Below are positions 18,485 through 26,801 of a stretch of 64,000 bases of DNA, one piece after another (position 1 is the first letter of the stretch; each line of letters starts with the position of its first letter). The stretch comes from Fodinibius saliphilus. GTDB taxonomy: Bacteria; Bacteroidota; Rhodothermia; Balneolales; Balneolaceae. Under the pieces are notes generated by a model. That model searched no databases. It was not told the origin of the DNA and worked only from the letters and a program-made list of their open reading frames with translations. The translations under genes were made by a program, and so were the position numbers. The DNA lies in the NCBI RefSeq assembly GCF_005869845.1, contig NZ_VAWF01000004.1:366527-430526 (forward strand). Direction: 5' to 3'.

Positions 18485-18762
18485 GTACTCTTTAGGATAT
18501 GCCCCAGATTGAGCTTGTGTATGGGAATGAGGTATTTCGTAGCCATCGCATCCTTTTCAATATTCAATCGGCCGGTGCGTCTGAAATCAACAATGCAATA
18601 TCCATCCATTGAACGTACAACTTCTCCGATACCGTAATACTCGGGGCACGGACCGTAATACACCAAATCTCCCAGCTGAATATTGTTATCTGCCCTGCGG
18701 TTATAGGGATAGATAACCGGTAGCCTGTCAAGTCGATATGAAAGCCTCTTTTTCGTCGCCAT
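18481..18762 (-). CDS. small conserved protein with SH3/Tudor-like barrel
   Basis: A 93-residue soluble protein of unknown function. The start at 18762 (MATKKRLSYRLDRLP) leaves a 19-base gap after tsaE; an ATG at 18807 would overlap tsaE by 26 bases. Residues about 30-75 (GDLVYYGPCPEYYGIGEVV, then CIVDFRR) look like a five-strand KOW/Tudor-type barrel of the kind found in CarD and in UvrD/PcrA C-termini, which contact RNA polymerase. This similarity is by pattern only. Its stop overlaps the convergent symporter stop by four bases. It lies downstream of tsaE. Confidence 0.7.
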   Translation of the reverse strand: MATKKRLSYRLDRLPVIYPYNRRADNNIQLGDLVYYGPCPEYYGIGEVVRSMDGYCIVDFRRTGRLNIEKDAMATKYLIPIHKLNLGHILKST

Positions 18763-18781
18763 GAGCAATGAATATACGAGA

Positions 18782-19210
18782 TTATGAACCCCTTTTTCTA
18801 ATGACAAATTTTCGGGTCCTCCTGTTTGGCACTTCTATAGAAATCCATATTGCATCCAGTGGCAAGAGGGGCTCAATCCGCCCTGGCCACTCTATAACCG
18901 ATATTCCATCCCCATAAAAATATTCTTCGGCCCCAATTTCGACCGCTTCTTTGGGCGACTCCATTCGATAGCAATCGAAATGGTAAAGCATTTTTGTGCC
19001 CGAATATTCATTAATCAACGTAAAGGTTGGAGAATGGACTTCGGTACTGTCTATTCCATAGGCTTTGGCCATTCCTTTGACAAAATGGGTTTTGCCGGCT
19101 CCTAATTCTCCGTCTAGACATAGAACATCGCCAGCTGTCAACTCAGCAGCTATTTTTTCCCCTAAAGCAATGGTTTCTTCGGGACTCCTCGTCGTAAACT
19201 CTTTTTCCAT
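18782..19210 (-). CDS. tsaE: tRNA threonylcarbamoyladenosine biosynthesis ATPase TsaE
   Basis: P-loop ATPase that works with TsaB and TsaD to make t6A37 in ANN-decoding tRNAs. The 142-residue length is typical. Walker A is GELGAGKTHFVKG (about 34-46). The conserved HSPTFTLINEY, YHFDCYRM and VIEWPGRI segments follow. It is encoded on the minus strand 57 bases after porX, ahead of the small SH3-like gene. No tsaB or tsaD lies in this window. Confidence 0.95.
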   Translation of the reverse strand: MEKEFTTRSPEETIALGEKIAAELTAGDVLCLDGELGAGKTHFVKGMAKAYGIDSTEVHSPTFTLINEYSGTKMLYHFDCYRMESPKEAVEIGAEEYFYGDGISVIEWPGRIEPLLPLDAIWISIEVPNRRTRKFVIRKRGS

Positions 19211-19267
19211 ACTATTACACTTACAATAAAAAGATAAGAAGATACAATCTGTAAGAGGCGAATGCCA

Positions 19268-20821
19268 TTACAACATAGATTTTGGTCGCAATGTGGCGAT
19301 CGGTAAAATCATCTCTTCCATACTTGCACCGCCATGCAAGAAGGTGTCTCGATAACGATTTTGATAACGATGGTAATTGGTTGGATACACAAAATAGTAA
19401 TCTTCTTTGGCCACAATATAATTATTAGAATGCCCCGGTGTAGGCAACTTATAACTACTGGGATTATCAATAATCATGGTAGCATCCTCTTCAGCTGAGA
19501 GATTACGACCATATTTATAGCGCAGGCTGGTAGAGGTATCTCGGTCTCCCAGAACTTTAGTATCACGAAGTGCTCGTACTGCACCATGGTCACTCGTCAC
19601 GACTATGACAACTTCCTCCTCTGCCAACAGTTTGAAAATTTCGAACAGTGTAGAATGCTGAAACCACGTTTTTGTCAGCGACCGAAAAGCCGGAACATCA
19701 GGAGCAATTTCTTTCAACACATCAGAATCCGAACGGGAGTGAACTAATGTATCTACAAAATTATACACAAAAGTACTTAGCGGAAATTGCAAATAATTAT
19801 GAATATTATCTGCTACTGTACGCCCCTCTTCAGTATTAAGCACCTTTTCATATGTGAGCTTTGCGTCAAGACCCTTTCGTTCTAATTGTTTTAGCAGTAG
19901 TTCTTCTTCATACCGATTTAAAGAACTTTCATCCTCTCCCTGATGCCACAAAGCCGGATATTCTTTTTCTATTTCCAAAGGAAACAAACCGGAAAAAATT
20001 GCATTACGAGAATAAGGTGTAGCAGTCGGCAAAATCGAATAATAAAAATCGGTATCAATACTAAAATCGTCTTTTAGTAACTGCTCGAACAGTAGCCACT
20101 GATCATAACGCATACAATCAATCACTAAAAAGAGGGTTTTTTGCCCATTTTTAACATGAGGCAGTACATATTCGTCTACTAAGTCAGTAGAAAGGGCCGG
20201 ACGCTCTGGAGTGTTCTTCTCAAGCCATGACTGATAGTTTACCTCTACAAAACGGCCAAACATCTTATTAGCTTCTCGATATTGGTCTGCCAATACCTGA
20301 CGTAATGATTCTTCTCCCGATTCCAGGTCAATATCCCATCGAGTCAGTTGCTGATAGATCTCAATCCACTTCTCCCAGCCAGCCTCTTTACTGATTTTGG
20401 CAGAAAGCTTATTAAAGTTACGCAGGTAGGATTGGGCAAATTTCTCATTTCGAATTCGACGCCGTTCTAAAATTCGCTTCACCGTCAAAAGAATCTGGTT
20501 GGGATTCACCGGCTTAATAAGATAATCTGATATTTTACCCCCGATCGCCTCCTCCATGATCGATTCTTCTTCACTCTTTGTGATCATAACAACCGGTAGG
20601 GCCGGCTGCAATGTCTTAATCCTATTCAACGTAGCCAACCCATCCATGCCAGGCATCTGTTCATCCAGGAAAATAATATCAAAAGGACGCTCTTGGATAA
20701 GAGTAATAGCATCATCCCCATTGGTCACAGGGGTAACCTCAAAATCTTTATTCTCTAAGAAAATGATGTGTGGCTTTAACTGATCGATCTCATCGTCAGC
20801 CCACAAAATTCGTGTTGGCAT
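19268..20821 (-). CDS. porX: PorX-like response regulator with PglZ domain
   Basis: A 517-residue protein. It has a receiver domain (residues 1-120; D10, phospho-acceptor D53 in FLDEQMPG, K103), a helical linker, and a PglZ/alkaline-phosphatase-superfamily domain (about 225-510). The catalytic-domain features are [10 protein letters not shown] (D235), TATPYSRN (putative nucleophile T268) and [14 protein letters not shown]. In Porphyromonas gingivalis, PorX with kinase PorY and sigma factor SigP controls type IX secretion and has phosphodiesterase-type activity. A T9SS-tagged cargo lies at 24701-26461, which supports a secretion-regulatory role. It is in a minus-strand run with tsaE. Confidence 0.9.
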   Translation of the reverse strand: MPTRILWADDEIDQLKPHIIFLENKDFEVTPVTNGDDAITLIQERPFDIIFLDEQMPGMDGLATLNRIKTLQPALPVVMITKSEEESIMEEAIGGKISDYLIKPVNPNQILLTVKRILERRRIRNEKFAQSYLRNFNKLSAKISKEAGWEKWIEIYQQLTRWDIDLESGEESLRQVLADQYREANKMFGRFVEVNYQSWLEKNTPERPALSTDLVDEYVLPHVKNGQKTLFLVIDCMRYDQWLLFEQLLKDDFSIDTDFYYSILPTATPYSRNAIFSGLFPLEIEKEYPALWHQGEDESSLNRYEEELLLKQLERKGLDAKLTYEKVLNTEEGRTVADNIHNYLQFPLSTFVYNFVDTLVHSRSDSDVLKEIAPDVPAFRSLTKTWFQHSTLFEIFKLLAEEEVVIVVTSDHGAVRALRDTKVLGDRDTSTSLRYKYGRNLSAEEDATMIIDNPSSYKLPTPGHSNNYIVAKEDYYFVYPTNYHRYQNRYRDTFLHGGASMEEMILPIATLRPKSML

Positions 20822-20836
20822 AGGGATCCGTCTATA

Positions 20837-21370
20837 TTAATTAGGATCCTTAAGTTTGATAAATGGTTTCAAATTATCCAGTCGCTTTTGGGCAATTCCT
20901 TTTATTTTTTTGAGCTCATCAATAGCGTTAAATTTCCCCTTTTCTTCTCGATATTTGATGATTCGCCTAGCATAGGCCGGACCAATCCCCGGCAGAGATT
21001 CTAACTGTGCCTGGGAGGCTGTGTTTACGTTAATTCGCTGTTTATGGCTGTTTTCACCCGTGGACTCCTCCTTTTCAGAAGCGGTAGTATCAATAGGAAT
21101 AGTATCCATATCAGCCATAATATGTCTTTGCTGTTCTGAAGGATGGTACTTTGCCAACAAATGCTCCCTTTCTTTTTCAAGTATTTCTGTGCGCCTTTCG
21201 AACTGCTGTTCAAGTTCGAGATACTCTTCTTCATCAAATGGCTCCGGTTGTGATATTCCGAAATTGGCGACTGTTAAAACAACCAGTATGATCAATAATC
21301 CCGAAATGGTCATGCGCTCTTTAGGAGTTATTTTCAAATTTTCTAACCAAAAAAATATTTTCCGCTTCAT
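20837..21370 (-). CDS. membrane-anchored helix-hairpin-helix protein, ComEA-like
   Basis: A 177-residue protein with one N-terminal TM segment (about 22-39) and a charged, coiled-coil-like region (FDEEEYLELEQQFERR to about 75). After a linker comes a C-terminal double helix-hairpin-helix (about 112-172: VNTASQAQLESLPGIGPAYA, then IKYREEKGKF and KKIKGIAQKRL). This is the DNA-binding module of ComEA, which binds incoming DNA in natural transformation. Many Bacteroidota carry such proteins without proof of a competence role. It lies 15 bases upstream of porX on the same strand. Confidence 0.85.
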   Translation of the reverse strand: MKRKIFFWLENLKITPKERMTISGLLIILVVLTVANFGISQPEPFDEEEYLELEQQFERRTEILEKEREHLLAKYHPSEQQRHIMADMDTIPIDTTASEKEESTGENSHKQRINVNTASQAQLESLPGIGPAYARRIIKYREEKGKFNAIDELKKIKGIAQKRLDNLKPFIKLKDPN

Positions 21371-21488
21371 AATCTTCTCCCTCTCAAGATATTTTATTGC
21401 ACTCTTAGAAGTAAGACCACTCTAATTGGTAATCCTTACAATATCGCGCTTGTTTGATGTCGAAAATAATTCGATGTTTGGCTCAGAT

Positions 21489-22286
21489 ATGGAAACAGTA
21501 AAAATATATCATTACCAAAATCTCTCTATCTCATACCAACGGCTGGGGATGGACAACAATAAGCCTTTACTCATCCTTCATGGTTGGGGTAGTAACAAAG
21601 AAGTTATGAGCCCCCTGGCAAAGCAGCTCTCCGAACAGCGAGACTGTTTTGTCCTTGATCTCCCCGGATTTGGCAACTCCTCTATTCCGCACAAAGCCTG
21701 GAATATTGACGACTATGCTGACCTTATTCAACAGTTTATTGATGATCTGGAACTGGACAGGACAGATCTCTTGGTACATTCGTTTGGGGGACGTATTGCT
21801 TTAAAACTATGTGCACGTCCGATAGCAGAATCGCTTATAGATAAAGTGCTAATTACGGGGGGAGCGGGCATGAAACCTAAACGCAGTACAGGCTATTATC
21901 TGAAAAAGTACTTGGCAAAATCGCTTAAAGCCCCTTTTTATATTCTACCTCCCAATCTCCGTGAAAAAGCACTCCAGCGCCTCCGAAAAACGGCCCTCTG
22001 GAAATCGCTGGGGTCCAGCGACTACAGCAAGCTCAGCGGGGTGATGCGTGAAACCTTCGTACAAACAGTTACTGAATACCTGGAGCCGTGCCTGCCCAAC
22101 ATACCTCATGAGATACTTCTTCTTTGGGGAGAACATGATGATGCGGCCCCACTCTACCAAGCCGAACGTATGGAAGCAGGCATTGAAAAGGCAGCACTGG
22201 TGGTCATTGACAATGCAGGGCACTACGCCTTTCTGGATAAACCGAACCGGTTTACCGCTATAGCAAAAGCTTTTTTTGAGGAATAA
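21489..22286 (+). CDS. alpha/beta hydrolase
   Basis: A 265-residue alpha/beta-hydrolase with no signal peptide. From the ATG at 21489 the oxyanion motif HGWGSNKE lies at 31-38. The nucleophile is S98 in LLVHSFGGR, the acid is D217 or D218 in GEHDDAAP, and the base is H245 in AGHYAFLDKP. All triad residues are present. Upstream ATGs at 21426 and 21474 are possible but add residues without family character. The substrate is unknown; esterase or C-C hydrolase are both possible. It is divergent from the ComEA-like gene and convergent with a pseudogene. Confidence 0.88.
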   Translation: METVKIYHYQNLSISYQRLGMDNNKPLLILHGWGSNKEVMSPLAKQLSEQRDCFVLDLPGFGNSSIPHKAWNIDDYADLIQQFIDDLELDRTDLLVHSFGGRIALKLCARPIAESLIDKVLITGGAGMKPKRSTGYYLKKYLAKSLKAPFYILPPNLREKALQRLRKTALWKSLGSSDYSKLSGVMRETFVQTVTEYLEPCLPNIPHEILLLWGEHDDAAPLYQAERMEAGIEKAALVVIDNAGHYAFLDKPNRFTAIAKAFFEE

Positions 22287-22294
22287 AAAATCCC

Positions 22295-22312
22295 CCCGGT
22301 ATTGCTATCGGG
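22295..22312 (+). terminator. weak hairpin after the hydrolase gene
   Basis: A 7-bp stem CCCGGTA / TATCGGG with one G-U pair and a TTGC loop, nine bases after the hydrolase stop. A T-run is present only on the opposite strand, so termination is plausible but not strong. Confidence 0.35.
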
Positions 22313-22340
22313 AGAAAATAGGTAATCACCGTTTTTTACA

Positions 22341-23250
22341 TTAGTTATTAGGATCCACACTCAGCGGGCGGCCTCCGCCGCCGGGCTCACAATCGGAGCA
22401 GGCCACATGTTTGATACTACTCCCCTCAACCCCATTTCCGGCAACTACATCCACCCGGAGATCCAGATAGTCGTCAAAACTATACATTTGTGTGGAGTAC
22501 GAATTGGTGTAGCTCACCGGTCCGTTCCACTGATTATTGGTATCGGCAGACCTGTAGTACCATTTATACGAATAACTGCCATTACCGCCGGTAGCCGAGG
22601 CCGTCCAGGTCCCTTGCTGGCCTAATGCCAGAGAATTGGGACCGGAAATTGAAACATCGAGTACTGCCGAAACAACAATAGGATCGGGATCTTGATCCAG
22701 ATCACCTCTGACCGTCCCATCCGTATCTAGGGTACTGGCAGCCAACAACAAGCCCGCCAAGTGCGGAGCAAACATAGAAGTACCACTAATGGCATTAGTA
22801 CCGCCATTTTTCCATAAAGATAAAATATTAACTCCCGGGCCACCATATTCTATAGGCGGATTCCCAAAATTTGAAAAAGAAATAGCAAATACGTCGTTAA
22901 TATCATACGCCGAAACCGTCCAAACATTGGAGTGTTCCACCCGACCTGGTGAATAATTGTTGGAATCATCCTCATCATTCCCTGCAGAGAGTGTGAACTT
23001 TAATCCACTATTTGCTGCCACCCGGCAAGGGGCCATTCACTCTGTTAATACCCCAGGGCGTGGCTTGCGAGGCCATCATTTCGGATGAACGACTCTCAGT
23101 AGGTGCCTCTCGGTATTGGATGGCTTTGTAATACACATCCTTGACTACATGGTCCACCAGCGGATGCTTGCGCAGTCGCTGCACCTGCTGCTCGGTAAAC
23201 CGGCCGGCAAATCCCCGCGAAGCCCACTTGTACCAGTGAATCACCGAATC
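22341..23250 (-). pseudogene. broken S8 subtilisin-like protease
   Basis: Remnant of an exported subtilase. The 5' part (23037-23250) encodes an inhibitor-I9 propeptide fragment (WYKWASRGFAGRFTEQQV, LRKHPLVDHVVKD) running into the start of the mature enzyme (TPWGINRVNGP), then a stop. In another frame (22341-23036) come the oxyanion-Asn region TLSAGNDEDDSN and the catalytic-Ser motif ISGTSMFAPHLAG. An Ig-like domain follows, with a C-terminus ending in SVDPNN. The segment carrying the catalytic Asp and His is deleted and the frame is shifted. The signal peptide is absent. It cannot make an active protease. Confidence 0.8.
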
Positions 23251-23431
23251 CTGCGGCACGCTCTTCTTTGCCGCCAGCGGCGACTTCGGCGACAGCTGGG
23301 AACGGGTGCAGTGGGACGACAGCCCGACGGACCTGCAGGTAAATGATATGATCTCGGTTACAGAGAATGGACAGGAGACGTTATACTTAGGAACCAATAA
23401 AGGATTATACAGTTACCAATTTGAAAAGTAA
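23249..23431 (+). pseudogene. 3' fragment of an Asp-box beta-propeller protein
   Basis: A plus-strand open segment with no start. It encodes about 60 residues including an Asp-box (SGDFGDSW, pattern SxDxGxxW), then DDSPTDLQVNDM and a final YLGTNKGLYSYQFEK before TAA. This is the typical last blade of a BNR/sortilin-like propeller. It abuts the 5' edge of the subtilase remnant at about 23250, so a deletion or rearrangement probably joined the two. The segment is noticeably more GC-rich than its flanks. Confidence 0.65.
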
Positions 23432-23573
23432 AAAATCATCCATAAGCGTGCACCTAAAATGAGTAGGGAGCGACTTGCCGATACCAATAGCGAAGTAATG
23501 ACAGGCACTACCAAACATTGCCATATTACTTCTTCAGGAGTACAACTCCTTCAGAGCCGGAGAATCAAAGACA

Positions 23574-23604
23574 GATTTTCCAAGTTTTGGAAAGTTGGAA
23601 AGTC
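23574..23604. repeat. imperfect palindrome, REP-like
   Basis: GATTTTCCAA and TTGGAAAGTC form a 10-bp stem with one G-U pair around an 11-base centre. It lies 18 bases beyond the trhO stop. The TTTCCAA...TTGGAAA theme resembles dispersed intergenic repeats seen in Bacteroidota genomes; only one copy is evident here. Confidence 0.4.
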
Positions 23605-23621
23605 TTAACGAGAAATTATGA

Positions 23622-24584
23622 TTACTTCTTCTCTTCCACCTCTCGCTCCTTAAAATCCTCATCAAAATAATTGTACCACTTTCGGAAAGGACGGAAGGCA
23701 TTTTCGGGATCGAAGGGGCGCTTGTATTCACTCTGGCGACACTCTTCGCTGCAGCAACCTTCCATCTTTTTTGCTCCTTCTTCGGAACAGACAAAAAGTT
23801 TATTGCACTGCATATTTGCACAGTTAATATAGGTATCCGCCGGCTTCCCAGTAATTTCGCATTCTGCAATGGGTTCCATATCATCTTCATTCACCGGTAC
23901 CACCAAGCGATCATCAAACACAAAGCATTTCCCTTTATAGTGATCTCCACCTTCTTCATGCGCATAACGCAAAATACCGCCATGCAGCTGGTTCACATCA
24001 TCCCAGCCTTTTTCTTTCATAAGTACTGAAAACTTCTCGCAGCGAATACCGCCGGTGCAATACATCAATACTTTTTTGTCCTTATCGACCTTATTCTCAA
24101 ACTCTTCGAGCCAATCAGGGAATTCGTAAAAGTTTTCGACTTCGGGAGTAACAGCTCCTTCGAAATGCCCAATCTTAGATTCATAATCATTTCGCACATC
24201 GATAAGCACATACTCTTCTTCCGACTCCATAACTTGCTTCCACTCCTCGGGTTCAAGATATGCCCCGCCATCTTCCGGATCAATGTCTTCTTTATGGATA
24301 GCCACAAGTTCATCCCTTGTCTTGCACTTTAATTTGGCAAACGGAACGTACTCACTGGTATCTGTCTTAAAATCAATACCATCGAATCCGGGAATACCGG
24401 TAAGATGTTCTTTGTATGTTTTTATTTGTTCGGGAGTACCACCCAAGGTTCCATTGATGCCCTCTTCTCCGATATAGATGCGCCCCTTTACACCTAGCTC
24501 TTTACAAAACGCCTTGTGTTCCTCACAAAATGCTTCAGGATCTTCAATTTCATTAAACTTATAATACAGTATTACTTCGTACAT
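23622..24584 (-). CDS. trhO: tRNA uridine-34 hydroxylase, rhodanese-domain
   Basis: TrhO (YceA family) makes 5-hydroxyuridine at the wobble position of several tRNAs using oxygen. The 320-residue protein has the N-terminal acylphosphatase-like domain (GRIYIGEEGINGTLGG, about 35-50). The rhodanese domain (about 110-225) has YVLIDVRNDYESKIGHF and the active loop MYCTGGIRCEK with the catalytic cysteine. The C-terminal part is Cys-rich (CANMQCNKLFVC, GCCSEECR), as in other members. A shorter open frame antisense-shifted inside it is not real. It is divergent from the T9SS protease gene. Confidence 0.95.
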   Translation of the reverse strand: MYEVILYYKFNEIEDPEAFCEEHKAFCKELGVKGRIYIGEEGINGTLGGTPEQIKTYKEHLTGIPGFDGIDFKTDTSEYVPFAKLKCKTRDELVAIHKEDIDPEDGGAYLEPEEWKQVMESEEEYVLIDVRNDYESKIGHFEGAVTPEVENFYEFPDWLEEFENKVDKDKKVLMYCTGGIRCEKFSVLMKEKGWDDVNQLHGGILRYAHEEGGDHYKGKCFVFDDRLVVPVNEDDMEPIAECEITGKPADTYINCANMQCNKLFVCSEEGAKKMEGCCSEECRQSEYKRPFDPENAFRPFRKWYNYFDEDFKEREVEEKK

Positions 24585-24700
24585 AGCTGTTGCTATCGAT
24601 TATTAGAAATGCGTACTTACGATTTGTTTCTTTTGTAGAACCCAAAATTAAGGCTAATTTTTGAAGAAATGAACCCCTTTTGCTTAATAAAATCTATTCG

Positions 24701-26461
24701 ATGAAGTTTCTGCGCTCTTTCTTACTCATTTCTTTACTCCTGTGCCCCCTGCTGCAGACGGTAAGTGGTCAAGAAAAAAAGATCCGAACCCATAACCACA
24801 CCATTTATACCACCATTGATAAAGCATTCCAGCAGGGAAAACTTAACATTGATCAAAAGGTATTATATAAATTTTATGCGGCGAGTTCGGCTCAAAAGCT
24901 GCCTCCTGCATTTAAAGGAAAAAGGCAATCCCCTCTCAAATGCGGGACTCCCGCAGTTGCTGACTTTATCAGAAATCGCGAAAAACTATCTGTAACTACC
25001 CGACGACAGATAGAATCGATAATGGCGAGCAGTAGTATGCAAGCTTCGGAGGCTTATGAATCTCCAGACGGTAATTTCACCATACATTACGACACATCAG
25101 GAGAACATGCCGTGCCTGCTGCTGATGAAAACAATAATAACATCCCTGACTATGTAGAAGAAGTGGCAGCAGCCGCAGACTCATCATATCGTCATGAAGT
25201 GCAAACTCTGGGCTATAGTGATCCCTTGCCAACCATGGGAACTTATCGCGTGGAAATACAGAATCTCGGTGGGTTTTATGGCGAAACACGGGTACCAAGC
25301 CCCTATGGAGGCGAAACGTATATCAGAATAGAAAACGACTTTTCGGAAGGATTCCCCCCCAATGACGATCCAGAAGGAGATCAGCTGGGAGCCGTAAAAG
25401 TAACGATGGCCCATGAATTTAAACATGCTATCCAGTATGAAGCCACAGAATGGAAAGGAGAGTCAGATTATTGGGCTGAAATGGACGCCACACTGATGGA
25501 GGAAGTAGTTTATGATGTTGTGAATGACTATTACAATTACTTAGAATCTGACTTTTCGATATTTAGCAACCCACAAAATAGTTTTTACCCCGGCTCCTAT
25601 TACCATGTGTCTTGGGCCCTTTATTTTGAAGAAAAGTTTGGGTCCGATTTCTGGGTAAATGTTTGGGAAGAGCTTAAATCAAACCCTCAGGGTATTACCA
25701 TGGTTGAAGCTGTTCGCAACGAACTTGGCGGATCAGCTGAATACACCAAAAACTATATTGAATCACACCTCTGGCATTTCACATCCGGCTCTGAAAAAGC
25801 TATACCTAATTGGGGTTTTGATGAGAGCACTAACTATCCCGAACCAACCATCAATTACAAATTTACGGGGCAGGACAGTCTTAACCTGCCAAATAACCAA
25901 ACAGATCTATTACAACCCCTATCGGCAAAATATGTAAAAGTTACACCTTCTCTTTTCGAAGGATCCATTGGCATCGAACTTACCAATTTATCTATTCCTA
26001 ATATGGGAGTCGGTGTTGTGGCCTATTTTAAAGACGGTACTACTGAACAGTTAATGCTTCCTGCTAGCGGCCAAAACACAATTATTCATCAAACAAAATG
26101 GATTTGGCAAGATCTAAAGGAACTTGGTGTTATAGTTGCTAATGGCAGCGATTCCAAACATGCCAACTATAAATTATTTGTACGCACGGTATATCCAGAC
26201 AAAATACAGTTAAGCCAAAACTATCCGAACCCATTTAACAACCAAACGCTAATTGAATACTTCGTTCCCCAAAAGAGCTCTGTAAAGCTGGAAGTATATG
26301 ACATCCTGGGCAGGAAAGTGAGATCATTAGTAGACGAGAGTAAGAACAAAGGAGTACATGCAGAATACTTTAATGCCTCAGATCTAGCATCCGGAGTTTA
26401 CTTTTATCGATTGCAGACTAATCAAAAAGTTAAGACTAAAAAGATGACTATCATTAAGTAG
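24701..26461 (+). CDS. T9SS-exported metalloprotease, MXAN_6640-like
   Basis: A 586-residue secreted protein; the ATG at 24701 gives a good signal peptide (MKFLRSFLLISLLLC..., cut near SGQ). A TTG at 24680 is the only longer option. After a prodomain-like region, the peptidase part (about 120-400) carries H238-E239-x-x-H242 in TMAHEFKHAIQY, with E260 a possible third ligand. The C-terminal 85 residues are a type A T9SS sorting domain: LSQNYPNPFN, then LEVYDILGRKVR, LASGVYFYRL and a basic end. By family knowledge the protein crosses the outer membrane through the T9SS. Substrate unknown. Confidence 0.92.
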   Translation: MKFLRSFLLISLLLCPLLQTVSGQEKKIRTHNHTIYTTIDKAFQQGKLNIDQKVLYKFYAASSAQKLPPAFKGKRQSPLKCGTPAVADFIRNREKLSVTTRRQIESIMASSSMQASEAYESPDGNFTIHYDTSGEHAVPAADENNNNIPDYVEEVAAAADSSYRHEVQTLGYSDPLPTMGTYRVEIQNLGGFYGETRVPSPYGGETYIRIENDFSEGFPPNDDPEGDQLGAVKVTMAHEFKHAIQYEATEWKGESDYWAEMDATLMEEVVYDVVNDYYNYLESDFSIFSNPQNSFYPGSYYHVSWALYFEEKFGSDFWVNVWEELKSNPQGITMVEAVRNELGGSAEYTKNYIESHLWHFTSGSEKAIPNWGFDESTNYPEPTINYKFTGQDSLNLPNNQTDLLQPLSAKYVKVTPSLFEGSIGIELTNLSIPNMGVGVVAYFKDGTTEQLMLPASGQNTIIHQTKWIWQDLKELGVIVANGSDSKHANYKLFVRTVYPDKIQLSQNYPNPFNNQTLIEYFVPQKSSVKLEVYDILGRKVRSLVDESKNKGVHAEYFNASDLASGVYFYRLQTNQKVKTKKMTIIK

Positions 26462-26801
26462 CAGAGATGAAACGCGGGCTTACAAGATTAATACCCATTT
26501 CGTTTTAGTTAAGTAATCTTAGCAAAAGCTTAATTTACTCAACCCATCCAATTCACCTTAAAAAAATGTATGGATTGTTAGATTTATAATAGAGTATCAA
26601 GCTATACCAATTAATAACGAGCGATTTCATTAAACCTTCATCTTTCTTTTTAGAAGACAGTATGAAATAACCATTCCCGTCTGCTCTTTTCGATCTATCA
26701 CCTGCCTACTTACACTCCCAGATCCTTTGCTGTTAAAATAAAAAAGCGAGAAGTGTAGCACACACTCCTCGCCATTCACTAACGTTGTATTATTTCTGTA
26801 A
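26462..26801. other. intergenic region between convergent genes
   Basis: 340 bases between the T9SS protease and fahA. The right end holds the fahA terminator. The remainder is AT-rich and I see no gene or RNA in it. Confidence 0.5.
26746..26772 (-). terminator. rho-independent terminator after fahA
   Basis: Read on the minus strand, GCGAGGAGTGT pairs with ACACTTCTCGC (11 bp, one G-U) around a five-base loop. It is followed by a T-rich run (26733-26745 reversed), 30 bases after the fahA stop. Confidence 0.88.

Noticed and set aside
23534..23890. 118-codon minus-strand frame overlapping trhO
   Set aside because: It is a shifted frame of the Cys-rich 3' part of trhO; the trhO frame carries all the conserved motifs.
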